A stretch of 64,000 nucleotides of DNA from Rhodamnia argentea. Lineage: Eukaryota; Streptophyta; Magnoliopsida; Myrtales; Myrtaceae. The position numbers and the translations under genes are program-made. Shown here piece by piece: positions 11,918 to 23,831 of the stretch (positions are counted from its first letter, which is position 1; each line of letters opens with the position of its first letter). The notes below the pieces were generated by a model that did not search any database, was not told the DNA's origin, and saw only the letters and a list, made by a program, of their open reading frames with translations. The DNA lies in NCBI RefSeq assembly GCF_020921035.1, contig NC_063155.1, positions 14,341,311 to 14,405,310 of the forward strand, read 5' to 3'.

Positions 11918-13476
11918 CTAATTTATTTTAGAGAATAGTACACTGAAAACACCAAAATTTTCATGCGGTGTTCCGTTTGGTGCTGACAGCTTTTCAAATG
12001 CTCATTTAATTCCATAACTTCCAAATTTTGTCACATAAGTAACTCCGGCGACTTTTCGTGTTGTAACTCCGCCATTAAGTTCCAAATTTACGACGCTCAT
12101 TTAATTCATTAACTTTTCAAATGCTCATCCTATACTAGTACATCTATGAAATGTCAAAATTTTCATACGTAGCTTTCTTAATATTTTGACAGTTTGACAT
12201 GACAAATTGAGTGTCACCAGAACCATAGAGGACAAAGCGTTTGTCTATAAGAGATGGGCAAGCAGTGGGATCATGCGATGCCTGAAGTCGAAGAGGACCA
12301 TGAGAACCTGATGAACAAGGCAGCACCAAGACCACAGAGGCTTGTATGTGCATAGATCGAAACGGTCGCGCAATGCTGCGAAATCAGAAGAAGTTTCCTG
12401 CCCGATTTTTTTTTTCTCCTTTCCTTCGTTTCGTTTCGTTTCAAATTCCTGCATTGCGCAGAGGAGAAGTGCGAAGCCGGGGAGATCGAGAAGCTGTGAG
12501 AGCTGAAGTCGTCGGCGATTCATTGTCCATCAATTTCAATTGTCCCTGTGGCAAAAAGGCTACCGTATTCTGCTCACCCGGTACAAGTCCTAGGACAAGC
12601 GACATGCTCCATTTCCAGTAAGTCATTCATTTTAAAGCTCATCGTTTTACATACCTTCTTTCTGAAACAATCATTTCGTTTTTCTTTGAAAATCAGAGAA
12701 GAAGCCATCTCTCATTCATCTTGTATGCCAATACAGCAGAATAAGACAATCATCATAATAATCATCCAGACTAAACAGGAGACCATTTTGACGCAAAAAA
12801 AAAAAAAAAAACGGGTGACCATCAGTAAAACTGACTAAAGAGCATTGCCCACTATTTGTACTCTCTGCTGTGAAGAAGTTGGCGATGAAGTTACTGAATG
12901 TGCATGACAAAGGCATAAGGTTAGTCTGTGAGGGATAACAGTAATATACGGAGCACACTAGACGATCAATTATGCACAATGGGGGCGAGACAAGAAATAA
13001 AGTACTTTCAGTTGAAGCTTCTATATTTACCTTTGAATACTGTCCTTGACCCAATAAGGAAAGTTGCCAGACAGGTTACTGTAAGAGAGATCTCTGTTGC
13101 AGAAACCTGTTCAGTCAAATAGATTCCACAATGTCGTGCAGTTTAGTAGATGCTCATTGGTTTGATTCACTCACACATAAGCAAGAGAGCGGCATTGCTT
13201 TGAGGGGAGGGCTCCACTCAACTTATTACTTTCGGGAGACGTAAGCATGAAATAGGCATTATTTCATATTGGATAGAGCATCTCAAATGAGTTGGATAAC
13301 TAATCAAAATAGAAAGTGAAATTGGTCTTCTGGTGGGACCTTTGCTTTCAACATTTCACTTTTTCTCTAACCTTTAGAAAGTGAAATTGGACTAATTTAT
13401 GTGTTAAGCCTTCTATATTAATATACAAATACCAGTATCTTAGCATTTGAAGTCACCCCAAATACTTTCATCTTTT

Positions 13477-13481
13477 ACGTG
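13477..13481 (+). repeat. Target site duplication of the copia element, left copy
   Basis: ACGTG directly precedes the 5' LTR. The right copy at 18616-18620 reads ACATG. The single mismatch is a CpG-to-CpA change, the usual product of cytosine methylation and deamination. Confidence 0.75.
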
Positions 13482-13592
13482 TGTTAGGAAATATTCAAGT
13501 GAGGGCAAAATAGTCTTTCATGTCTATAGGGTTTGCTTATAACTTTGTTATCTCTCTTTGGTTAATGATAACAATTATCTTCTCCTTAAACA
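13482..13592 (+). repeat. 5' LTR of the copia element
   Basis: 111 bp, TGTTAGG to TTAAACA. It differs from the 3' LTR at three positions by my alignment: C/T in GTCTTTYATG, T/A in TTTGTWATC, and T/A in ATCTCWCTTT. This low divergence suggests a fairly recent insertion, but 111 bp is too short for a firm date. Confidence 0.95.
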
Positions 13593-13605
13593 TGGTATCA
13601 GAGCC
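13593..13605 (+). promoter_or_regulatory. Primer binding site, initiator tRNA-Met
   Basis: TGGTATCAGAGCC directly follows the 5' LTR. It is complementary to the 3' end of plant initiator methionine tRNA, the standard primer of plant copia elements. Confidence 0.9.
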
Positions 13606-14266
13606 GGAGAAACCACCGTCGCTCTTGCCGTCGGTGTAATCACGACACCCACCGCCATCGCCATCCTCCTCCACCACAGATTCATTCATCGGCCTTCTCT
13701 CATCATCGGCAGAGAGACTCGCGACCCTCCCACACCACCGCAAAGAGCCACGCCACCCCCCACACCACTGTAGATCCCATCGTAATCCCCTCTTCTTCGT
13801 CGCAGATCCGGTTGCGACTTCCCCATCTCTCGCCAATAGAGCGCCAATCCATTCACGCCTCTCCTCTACTTGCGGATTTCTTTTTCGGTCGAGTTGCAGC
13901 ATTGGAGTTTCCTACGATCATGATCTTGGACTTCAAGCACTTGCTCCTCCTTTGTTCTTGAGTTGTTCGGGTTCTGTTTTATGGACTGGAGTTCATGGAA
14001 GCTTCTAATTAGTCTGGTCCTTGTTGTTTCTTTCTCAACGGTTTGCAAACAATTAGTTGGTCCGATTGGTGTTGCTGTTTGTGATTATTCTCACGTGTCA
14101 CTTGAATATGGTTATTCGAAGGGCTGGTGATTGTTTTATTTGAGGATTGGTTTTTTGCTTTGTTTTGAAGGAGACAAATGGAATCGAGTGGCTTGTGGTA
14201 ATTATTTGTGGCTGATTCTGATATTGGAGTTAAACGTTTGATTAGCTTGACATCCTTTGTTTGCTA

Positions 14267-15330
14267 ATGGCTGCTTCGGGGTCCTCTCCTGGTTGGCCAC
14301 AATTGCAAGTGACTTCCGTCAAGTTAGATGGAACTAATTATGCATCTTGGTCTACAACCGTTGAAGTTTACCTCACCGCCACTAAACAAAGTGTTTATCT
14401 TAAATCTATGGTCCCTTCGGATGAGAGTAAAGTGCCTGGTTGGCTTGCCGGAGATGCAATGATCCGTACTCTATTGTGAAATAGTATGGATCCTAAAATT
14501 AGTCCTCACTTCATTCAATGCAAATCTGCTAAGGAAGTCCGGGAAAAATGTGCTTTACTTTACTCTGGCGAGAACGACATGACACGGGTGTGTGACACGT
14601 GGGAAGCCCCGTTTGATCTTCAACGTGGAAGCCAATCCTTATCTGAGCATTATGCTCGTTTCACGACACTTTGCAGGCAATTAGACACTTATCTTCCAGC
14701 TTCGAACGATCCAGTTGTTCTCGTCAAACGACAAGAGGATCTTCGAGTTATACTATATCTCAAGACCCTCGGATTTGAATATTTCTCCTTTCGCCAGCAG
14801 ATTACCTCTCAGAGCTCCCTTCCTACCGTAGATGAGACTTTCTCCCAAGCTCTTTGTTCCACCCCTGCTGAAAAGATCACCTCAGTTGTAGAGACAAGTG
14901 CTATGATTTCTCATGGCACTAATGTACGTGGAGCTCACGGTCGTGGTTTTCGTGGTCGTGGTCGTAGTTTTACTCCGAGTGGAGGTCGTGGAGGCCGTGA
15001 TGGAGGTGCTGGTGCTCGTGGTGCCACTATCTTTGGGGGTGGTCGTGGCTCCCGTTTTTGTACTCATTGTCAAAGGGCTGGACATATATAAGCTTATTGT
15101 TATGCACTTCATCCCGAGCTCCGGCCTAACTTTACTACCTATGCAAAGGCAGATGATTATCTCTTACAGACTCCACCAGACTCTACTAATATGCGGAATA
15201 CGGGTGATTCTATTACATTGACACGTACCGAGTATGTTGCCTTGGTTCGGTCCCAACGGGTGACAAGTCCTTTAGCACCTGCTGCTACTCCGGCACAAAC
15301 CTCAAAAGGTCATAGACTCTAGAGCTACTC
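14267..15330 (+). pseudogene. copia gag, broken
   Basis: The start is taken at ATG 14267 (Met-Ala-Ala-Ser-Gly). The N-terminal part has the copia gag signature LDGTNYASWSTTVEVYL, followed by a capsid-like helical region and an RG/GG-rich nucleic-acid-binding stretch around 14930-15050. A CCHC zinc knuckle begins Cys-Thr-His-Cys at about 15060. A TGA at 14477-14479 interrupts the frame early, and a TAA at 15089-15091 falls inside the knuckle between its His and last Cys. The frame continues readably past this stop for about 75 codons. The element's nucleocapsid function is lost. Confidence 0.85.
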
Positions 15331-16223
15331 ACCATATGACTGGTAATTCTAAGTTGTTGTCTTCTCTTCGTTCCAAACCTCCTGGAATGTCGAATTTTGT
15401 TACATTAGCTGATGGTTCACAATCTCGGGTTAATGGCACTAGAATTGCATGTTTGAGTCCATCTCTTTCTTTGTCATCTGTCCTCCATCTCAAATCCTCA
15501 TATAATTTAATTTTTGTTAGCTCTTTGACTAAAGAACTAAACTGTTCCATAACTTTTTTCTCTGCTCATTGTGTCTTTCAAGATCTGAGGACTAGACAGA
15601 TGATTGGTGGGGGACACGAATCCAATGGTCTGTACTACTTTGACAAGAAGGTGCTAGCTGCTGTAGCCGTAAGAGACACATCCTCCGATGTGTTCCGGAT
15701 GCATTGCCGTGTTGGTCATCCGCCTCCAACCACTCTTAGGCGTTTATTTCCCGAGTCTCGCCTCGAGTCTATGAGTTCTTTTCAATGTGAAGCTTGTCGG
15801 TTTGGAAAACACCATAGGATTTCCTTTCCTTCTCGCATCCGTAATCGTGTGTCAAGTCCATTTGAGCTGGTTCACTCCGATGTTTGGGGCCCGTGTCGTG
15901 TTCCCGATATTTCTGGTTTCAAGTACTTTGTTACATTCGTAGATGATTTTTTCTCGAATGACTTGGTTATTTTTAATAAAGGATTGTATTGAGATGTTTC
16001 ACTGCTTTCGCCTATTCTATTTTGAAGTGCTGAATCGGTATCATACTTACGTTAAAATTTTGCGCTCAGATAATGCCAAAGAGTATCTTGCCATCACTTC
16101 TGGTTTTCAACATTTTCTTGATTCTCATGGTATTATTCATCGGCTTCTTGTTCATACACTCCCCAACAGAATGGTGTCGCTGAGCGTAAAAATCGCCATC
16201 TTCTTGATGTTGCACGCTGCCTC
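15312..16223 (+). pseudogene. copia protease and integrase, frameshifted
   Basis: The protease region begins near 15312 in a different frame from gag. Its active-site triad reads Asp-Ser-Arg where copia proteases have Asp-Ser-Gly, and only this core is clear. The pre-integrase zinc-binding segment follows, with a His-x-Cys-x-x-x-His cluster near 15700 and CEACRFGKH near 15790. The first integrase acid is in HSDVWG (about 15876). The frame shifts near 15950; the second acid is in RSDNAKEY (about 16065) in another frame. A second shift near 16160 restores the downstream frame, where the glutamate context is still readable. The integrase is non-functional. Confidence 0.85.
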
Positions 16224-18502
16224 ATGTTCCACATGCATCTAGCTAAAACCTTATGCGGTCATGCAGTTCTTACAGACTGTTTCTTAATTAATCAACTTCC
16301 AACTTTTGTTCTTCAAGGGGAGACACCATTTTCCATATTACATCCAGATCGTCCTCCCTTTCCATTACCTCTACGTGTCTTTGGTTGTGTTTGTTTTATG
16401 CATAAACTTACTCCAGGTATTGATAAGTTAGATCCTCGTGCGGAGAAATGTATCTTTCTCGGATATTCTCGAACTCGGAAGGGCTACAAATGCTACGGTC
16501 CTAATCGTCATCGTGTACTCGTATCGGCGGATGTAACATTCTTTGAGGATCAACCATATTACAATCCTCAGATGGAATCTACAGTGACTCCTGAAGGGGG
16601 CGGATGCGCCTTGCTGACACTCCCTCCATTCTCACTTCCTTCAGAACTGTCCACAGGATTTCATTTTGCTGACCGCACCTATCATCGACGTGGTACAGCT
16701 CCCACTCCAGTGGTACAGACTTCTCCAACACATGATTCATCTGTTCCCTCATCAGTTGCTGCACCATTCTCCGATCCTGATTTACCCATCGCTTCTCGGA
16801 AAGGTACACGTTCTTGTGTTGGCCGTCCTGTGGATCGTTATGCTCCTTCTTCCGGTCTTTCTTATTGTCTTCGTACTCGTCATCCGGTTTCAAATTTATT
16901 ATCATATGATCGTTTATCTCCTAGTTTCTCTATCTTTGTCTCGTCCTTGTCCTCTATTTCTATGCCTAGTAGTGTTGCTGAAGCCCTTGCTCATCCTGGA
17001 TGGCGGCAAGCCATGGAGGACGAAATGAAAGTGCTCATTGACAACCATACCTGGCAACACGTTCACCTACCTGCGGGTAAGCAAACCGTTGGTTGTCGTT
17101 GGGTTTTCACCATTAAGGTACATCCCGATGGCACTCTTGATCGTTTGAAGGCTAGATTAGTTGCAAAGGGATATACTCAAACATACGGTGTTGACTATGA
17201 CGACACTTTTTCACCTGTTGCCAAAATTCCATCTGTTCGTGTCTTTATTTCCCGGGCTGCTCATTTTGGTTGGCTTCTTCATCAGTTAGATGTGAAAAAC
17301 GCCTTTCTCCATGGTGATTTGACCGAGGAAGTGTACATGGAGCAACCACCTGGATTTGTTGCTCAGGGGGAGAATTTGGTATGTCGCCTACATAAAGCCT
17401 TGTATGGACTCAAACAATCTCCACGTGCTTGGTTTGGTAGATTCGGTGATCTTGTTATCAAGTTTGAATTGAAACGATGTCAAGTAGATCATTCGGTGTT
17501 TAGTTCCATCTCCTCGGCTGGTTGTATTCTTTTGGTGGTATACGTGGATGATATTATCATTACTGGTAGCAATTCAGATGGTATTCAACGGCTTAAGCAG
17601 CTTCTGCATACAAAATTCAACACTAAGGATTTGGGACGCCTACGATATTTTCTAGGTATTGAAGTTGCCTATTCACATGTAGGAATCAATTTATCACAAC
17701 GAAAATACGTACTTGACATTCTTGATGAAGTTGGATTTCTTGGAGCAAAGCCGGTAGATAGTCCTATGGAACCAAATGCGAAACTTGACGCGGAACATGG
17801 AGAACTATTACATGATCCGGGAAAGTATCGGAGATTAGTGGGAAAGTTGAACTATCTTCTTGTCACAAGACCTAATATATCATTTGATGTTAGTGCAGTT
17901 AGTCGGTTCTTGAGTTCTCCTCGTACTACTCACTGGGATGCCGTGCTTCGGATTATCAAGTACTTGAAGGGAGTGCTAGGTAAAGGACTACTTTTCAAGA
18001 ACTGCGGACATCCGAACACTATAGGTTTTTCCGATGCAAATTGGGCTGGATGTCCTACTGATAGAAGATCTACATCGGGTTCTTGTGTGTTCCTTGGAGG
18101 TAATTTAGTTGCCTGGAAAAGCAAGAAACAACATGTAGTTTCATGATCAAGTGCTGAAGCGGAATATGGAGCTATGGCAAATGTGACATGTGAATTGCTC
18201 TGGTTGAGGATGTTGCTATCAGAAATTGGTTTGTTAACATCGGATCCATCCGTATTACATTGTGATAATCAATCAGCTATTCACATTGCAAATAATCCTG
18301 TCTTCCATGAGCGAACCAAACACATTGAGGTTGATTGTCACTTTGTACGGGAAAAAGTTTAGAAAGGGGAGATCATTCTTCAACATACAAGGACGGAGGA
18401 TCAATTAGCGGATATCTTTACTAAATCACTACGGGGGAGTCGAGTGAGTTTTCTTTGTAACAAGTTGGGACTATTTGATATTTACATCCCAACTTGAGGG
18501 GG
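16224..18502 (+). pseudogene. copia reverse transcriptase and RNase H, mostly open
   Basis: The longest intact piece (16224-18146, 640 codons) holds the integrase C-terminus, a Pro/Ser-rich linker, and the reverse transcriptase. RT motifs include WVFTIKVHPDGTLDRLKARL, QLDVKNAFLHGDL, ALYGLKQSPRAW and the catalytic YVDDIIITG near 17540. RNase H follows, with FSDANWAGCPTDRRSTSG near 18030. A TGA at 18144-18146 cuts RNase H just before SSAEAEY, and a TAG at 18361 cuts it again. The final readable residues stop near 18497, just before the polypurine tract. The RT core looks catalytically complete in sequence, but the full polyprotein is not. Confidence 0.9.
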
Positions 18503-18504
18503 AG
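18495..18504 (+). promoter_or_regulatory. Polypurine tract
   Basis: A G-rich purine tract (TGAGGGGGAG) lies immediately upstream of the 3' LTR, the expected plus-strand priming site. Confidence 0.9.
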
Positions 18505-18615
18505 TGTTAGGAAATATTCAAGTGAGGGCAAAATAGTCTTTTATGTCTATAGGGTTTGCTTATAACTTTGTAATCTCACTTTGGTTAATGATAACAATTA
18601 TCTTCTCCTTAAACA
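18505..18615 (+). repeat. 3' LTR of the copia element
   Basis: 111 bp, with the same ends as the 5' LTR and three substitutions. The duplicated target ACATG follows at 18616-18620. Confidence 0.95.
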
Positions 18616-20164
18616 ACATGCTAAAATATTTCAGTAGAAAATTTGACGTGGCTTATTTTGTTGGCCTAAAGCCAAAATAAGCATTCCCTTTCCTAGGAGC
18701 AACAGCAAAATAAGCTATTGGGCTTCAAAATGAGCTGATTCTTGTAGGGAACGATAAGATATACGTCTTAGCATCTTTTATTTGTCTCAAAGAATTAGTT
18801 GCAGATGCTTTCATTAATTGGTAGATGTGCTCAAATTTTTCGTTACTACTGACAGATGGTGTAATAGTACCGTGAATATCATTATTCCTCAGAATTCTGC
18901 AAGCAGTCAAACTTATACACGTTAGATACCTCCGATGAAGTATAACTGAACGGAGAAAAAAAACTGGAAAGTGTCAAATTTGACTGAGGCTGCCTTACAA
19001 AGTTCTAAGATTCCTCATGTCATCCAGAAATTCTAGCGTAGAGATGCCATTAGAAATGTCCGATACTCTCCTAGATTCAAGTTACATATAAGGTTATCCA
19101 GAAATTAGCCATGTAGAAACAACAATAAGAAGAATAAAAAGAGAGCACTGGGTTAACCATGAACATGCTTACACTTCTTCTAAAGCGGTTTTTTTGGAAA
19201 AGGTTGATGGTATTGGACCAGCAAAAGAATTCCCTTGCAGCCTCCGGCTCCTACATATACAATTAGGACAAGATGATTATTGACTTGACTTCAGCAATAA
19301 GATCCAGCATATAGAGAACTTAAGTTCCATATCCATAAGGGTAAGAACAGGAAAAACGATAATAAATCAAACCATAACACCGTAAAAGGTCAGTAAGTTT
19401 GAACCAGTTCCCTACGAAGTAAGGGATGGAGCCCGTGAGATTATTGTCGGATGCCCACCTGAGGTTCAGAGAATATCAGTATGCCTGATTTCTATAATGA
19501 CTTATGACTGACTGAAATATCCCAAGAGTGCACACAATTGGGAACAAAAGGTTTTATAGGCTTACAAGGTTTTTAACTCTGTAAGATATGCATAAGATGA
19601 AGGAATTCTGCGGCTGATTCCTGAGCTAGATAAGTGTCTGTCCACATTAAAAATTTCATGAAAAGCTGAATAGAGAATGTTTGTGTTTTCTCTTGATAAA
19701 ATAAGATAAAGCAAAAATGGTGATGAAAGTAGAAGCAGGTGATTATATAACTGAAAAAGGAACCTTTTCCTCACTATAATTTGACAAGAAAACAGCAGAT
19801 ACCAACTTCATAACATCAGTGTACAACATCCACCCTTTATAATAGTGTTGGCAAGCAAGAGGAGAACACAGAGGTCATAGGGGAGAAATGGAGTTTAAGA
19901 AAGTATACACATATTTGAATTAGAGTGTTTCTAGTTCAAATCTATGGAAAAGTAGCAGCTGACTCTTCAACTTACTCCAGAGAACATCACTGATATTTCC
20001 ATCATCATAGCATGTGTTTTAATTTAAGCTAAGTGAAGATCACAATTTAAGAGAACCAAGATAAAAAGCAACAAAAGTTGGAAGACAATATGCAACTTCG
20101 TCGGATAACAAATTTTGAGAAGGAACTACACATCATGAATTCCAAGAAGACTTGGAATTCTTGG

Positions 20165-20169
20165 TAGAT
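20165..20169 (+). repeat. Target site duplication, left copy (TAGAT)
   Basis: TAGAT directly precedes TGTCGCGACC; the identical 5 bp follow the other end of the insertion at 22829-22833. Confidence 0.9.
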
Positions 20170-22828
20170 TGTCGCGACCTAAAAATCAGATTAATGGATT
20201 ATCAGGTTAATTAAATCAACTAACCTAATTCGGACCCTCCCAAGTCCTACTGAATCGCAACTTAGGTTTATTCATAAGAAAATATTTAATTGGAGCCACC
20301 ACTAATCATTTACGAAAGGTTGATTAGAAACCTTCATAAAATAGAGGGAGAACTATTTTATTTTTGCGCACAAGAGAAAAATGGGTTCGGGGACTTGGTT
20401 ACGCTAATTGGAAAAATTAGCGCTCTTTCGGTACCAATTTCATGAAAAATCATTTTCGATTGATCAATGTGATTTGAATGATTTTGATTTTTATGGAAAA
20501 ATGCAATATGAGACCATATATTATGTGCCCAGAGGATGATTTTTGGTATTTTCGTTAATAAAAGAAAACATTCAAAAGCAATAAAAAATCTAAACAAAAT
20601 TAAACAAAAATGCCCATAATATACCTTTAATTTTCTATTTTTTTGAAAATCCTCTCATTCCTAAAGATCTCGGCTAGAGCGAGATTTTATCCGCTAGATC
20701 CTCGAGGATTCGAACCAGTATGCGGATATATGTATAGAAAAACATCCCTTTCGACAAAGGGCAGAACACAAATTTCTATAATAAATTACCATCCCACTTC
20801 ACGAGATCGTGGCTAAGGTATGTGATTTATTTTTCCGATGGGTCTAGGCACATAGAGGAGCATTTATTATGGGCATGTTTGTTTAATGATGTGCAAATTT
20901 TATAACAAATCAAAACAAGCAAGCACGACAAAAATAAGATAAAATGAGTCCATTGAGCTTGAATTTTCGAAAATTCAAAGAGGGGTGGCCGAATATGTGA
21001 AGTGAGGGCCCACCTTTCTTCATAAAAAAAAATCCAATTCATTTTTTGAGAAAATTATCTTTAAGGTTGGAAGATTGTTTTACATAATTCTCAAAATTTT
21101 CAATTTTTATCCACTCAAGTTCAAACTTTATCCCCAAACAAAATATATTCAGATAATCTACAAGAGATAAGATTAGATAATGCACCCAACTAACACAAAT
21201 ATCACAGATAATTATTGAGGTTAGCAAAGCTTTATCCACAACATGAAGATAAGATAGAATCAAACCATGGATAAAGCCTTCCACCTAATCAAAGCAAAGA
21301 TCAAAGTGACGCTCGTCCACTACAATGCATTATTTGGCCAAGAGATGATTGTGAAATAGTAAAAAGATTTTTGCATCATCAATTCAATTTTCAGTGCTAC
21401 CATGAATTTGATTAAAAAAAGTTCAACCTTTCTTTACTTTCAATTGCTAATCAAGTATGTTCAAGACATTGTAAGAACATCAATGTAAATTTCCAAGCAA
21501 ATATGCATAGATTAACAACCATAAATTTAGAATAATTACCTTTTCAACGTCAAATTTCCAGCACATATCCAAGCTACGAATCACGCCCAAAACAGTCCGC
21601 CTTTAGGCCCGTTTCGCCGCCAAAATATTCCGAAAGATCTAACGCAAGTGATAGAAAGGTTAGAGCTTCAAACAACCACAAAAGGTGATCGATCAACCTC
21701 AAAACGTTGCTGGACAGCAGTAAATTGTATCACAAAACAGCCGCTAGACTTGGACCTGAACGCGATGGAGAATTGCACTCGAACAGAGGAGAAACCAGCC
21801 ACCTTTTAACCTCAAGTGCTGACCAACAGACCTTTTAAGATGCATGTGAGATTCGCAAAGCACTGGAGAAGAGAAAACAATAAAAAAGGAGACGGATTCA
21901 CCGTTTTTGTCCAGTTTCCTTCACACCATGGACGAATATTAAGTACCTCTGTGGATTTGCACAAGGAATTCAGCCGCTGACCTCTCTTGCTCTTTGGATT
22001 GCCGAATTCTCATACCTCCTCTCCAATGCCTTGTGTGACGAGCTCCTTATATGGACTTTAGCGCACCAATCCTAATCGAGATAGGAAATAATTGGGACCA
22101 TAGGATTAGTATTCCTAATGCGAGTATGATTGCTTTTTGACCATTGAATTTCGAGTTTCCGCATCTACTAAAACTCTACCCAAAGCAAAAGTCCTAATTT
22201 AATCAATTTTTTTTTCAAAATTTGAAGAGCTCAACCTATCTAAACTTCATCAGATTTTTGGGTAAGGCATGTGATGATGGAAGTGGCCGAGCATATCCTC
22301 ATTCGTGGGCTTGAGATGCGGTCTTAAGCCTGATTGGCCTTTAATTAGTTAAATGATCATCTAAAGGCCTTATAAAATAAACCAAATTGAACTTGAATCA
22401 AGGTCCAAACCTACATGTGAATTTCGGCAGCTATGTATCTATGTCCCATTCGAATTTTCCATTCAAATTATGGGCTCATCTTGAATTCTCAAGCTAAAAC
22501 TAAGGCTTTTTCTAAATAACAAACATTTAATCGAAAGCCTTAATGATTAAAACAAGCTTGAACGAATAGAATTACGCTCAAGAAATAGGTCCATTCAACA
22601 CACCCTGAAAGTTCAATTAAAAATCTTAGATCGAGTCCGATCCAGCCGCCTATCAAGTCAAACTCAATTGATTCATCATGACCCTAAATACAGAAGATGC
22701 GACTGACAAAAACAAAAATAAAAATAAAATGCAATGCATGAGGGTTATTTTTTGTGAGAATTTTGATTAATTCTCATTTTATGCTTAAATAAATGATTTT
22801 GCTAAAAATCAAAATTTAGGTATCAACA
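20170..22828. mobile_element. Solo LTR-like insertion, 2.66 kb
   Basis: The segment starts TGTCGCGACC, ends GGTATCAACA (5'-TG...CA-3') and is flanked by a perfect 5-bp duplication (TAGAT), the hallmarks of an LTR retrotransposon insertion. I found no internal gag or pol, no primer site and no second LTR, so a solo LTR left by recombination is the simplest reading. Its ends and the internal GGAGCCACCACTAATCATTT text resemble long LTRs of plant Ty3/gypsy elements, but that is from memory and not tested. Orientation is not determined. Confidence 0.75.
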
Positions 22829-22833
22829 TAGAT
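22829..22833 (+). repeat. Target site duplication, right copy (TAGAT)
   Basis: Identical to 20165-20169. Removing the insertion and one copy rejoins the LRR exon in frame. Confidence 0.9.
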
Positions 22834-23831
22834 AACCAGAGAAGTTATTTTCTGCAAATGACCTGCAACAAGTGCAAATCTCAAAAGTCGTTTTGTTCAG
22901 ATGGATCTAATGGAGCAAAAGAGAACGACGAATGAACTTGTAGTCCTTCTAACTGGGGGGCATCTAATTGAACACAGTAGTAACTAATGGGGAAATAAGC
23001 AAAGCTTCCATTGCATATCTACAGAAGCATAGACAAACTAACGCATATGCAATCATCATAATATAAAAAGGTCAATTACCATTTGCCAAAACTTGCATAC
23101 CCCTCTGGCATTATCTTCTGTCTGTTTACAATAACTTTCTGGCAGAATGCACACTTTGCTCATGATGATGCAAGAGAAGTCACTATAAAAATAAACCTAG
23201 CTTAGAATAAACCAATCTTTTAGCAGTATATCACTTATAGATCTCTTATAACAGGGATGGTCGCCCAAACACGACACTGGATGTCTCCTCCGCAGCAACA
23301 GACTATATCATTTCACATTCCTCTTGAGTTTACAAAAATTGAGCTCTACAGTATGCAACTAAAAGAATGTACCGACGTAGATTATTTTCAAGGAAATCCT
23401 AAATTCTCAAGATTGACAACTAACACATGCATTAAGAAACGGAGTATAAGCAACTCCTTGACTACATCTATTGTTTCTTCGTGGTCAAGGTACACTCGAG
23501 TCACATCAAAACATTGACAGACGAACATCAAGTCAAGCTACAAGCATGACTTACAGTACTAGCAGCTCAGTAAGATATCCGATCTCGTGCGGAAGCTCCC
23601 CGGATAACTCATTGGCATTAAGGCTCCTAATAACAGTAGAATGTGGCAATAATTAAGGAGAGACCAAAAATAACCTAACATCATAGAACCATGAAGAACA
23701 ACCCTTCAATCAAATTATATTGTTCATGTCAGTGATGGATGTCACAGTGAGGGAATTACAAGTATTGCATGCGACTCAGATTGCCGACCTGCGCCGATAT
23801 TGATCCCGTCAAGAGATTCAGACCCAAGTTC

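Larger units (their letters stand above)
7277..13481. other. Gene-poor intergenic DNA
   Basis: No gene recognised. Contents: a short hexamer repeat (GAGATC) near 7939, CT runs near 8245 and 9969, foldback repeats at about 8640-9010 and 10350-10830, and a MITE at 11676-11917. An ordinary-composition stretch at 12240-12620 has short open frames on both strands that match no family I know. Confidence 0.5.
13482..18615 (+). mobile_element. Ty1/copia LTR retrotransposon, full length, inactivated
   Basis: A 5134-bp element bounded by two 111-bp direct repeats that start TGTTAGG and end TTAAACA. A primer binding site (TGGTATCAGAGC) complementary to initiator tRNA-Met follows the 5' LTR, and a purine tract (GAGGGGGAG) precedes the 3' LTR. 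Domain order is gag, protease, integrase, reverse transcriptase, RNase H, the copia order (integrase before RT). The polyprotein is broken by stops at 14477, 15089, 18144 and 18361 and by frame changes near 15305, 15950 and 16160. The element therefore cannot encode its own proteins, though its ends are intact and it might be moved by proteins from relatives. Confidence 0.95.
18825..23831 (-). pseudogene. LRR receptor-like kinase (LRR-VIII-2 type) pseudogene, LRR exons only
   Basis: Eight consecutive LRR exons read on the minus strand, mostly 72 bp and in the same splice phase, as in LRR-VIII-2 receptor kinases (At1g53430/At1g56130 type). They are 23760-23831 (NLGLNLLTGSISAQVGNLS), 23555-23626 (SLNANELSGELPHEIGYL), 22829-22862 plus 20130-20164 (SFAENNFSGYL, split), 19566-19637 (SSSGISRRIPSSYAYL), 19387-19458 (SDNNLTGSIPYFVGNW), 19173-19250 (LQGNSFAGPIPSTF), 18999-19070 (VSDISNGISTLEFL) and 18825-18896 (LRNNDIHGTITPSV). 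Their order matches the family ectodomain. The signal peptide, first LRRs, malectin domain, transmembrane segment and kinase are absent. Expected donors after the fifth and eighth exons read TT and CT instead of GT, and an LTR splits the third. The gene is dead. Confidence 0.85.

Noticed and set aside
12240..12620. Short frames on both strands with CPCGKKATVFCSPG-type text
   Set aside because: Looks exon-like in composition, but no family could be named and the alternative frame contains a stop. Too weak to annotate.
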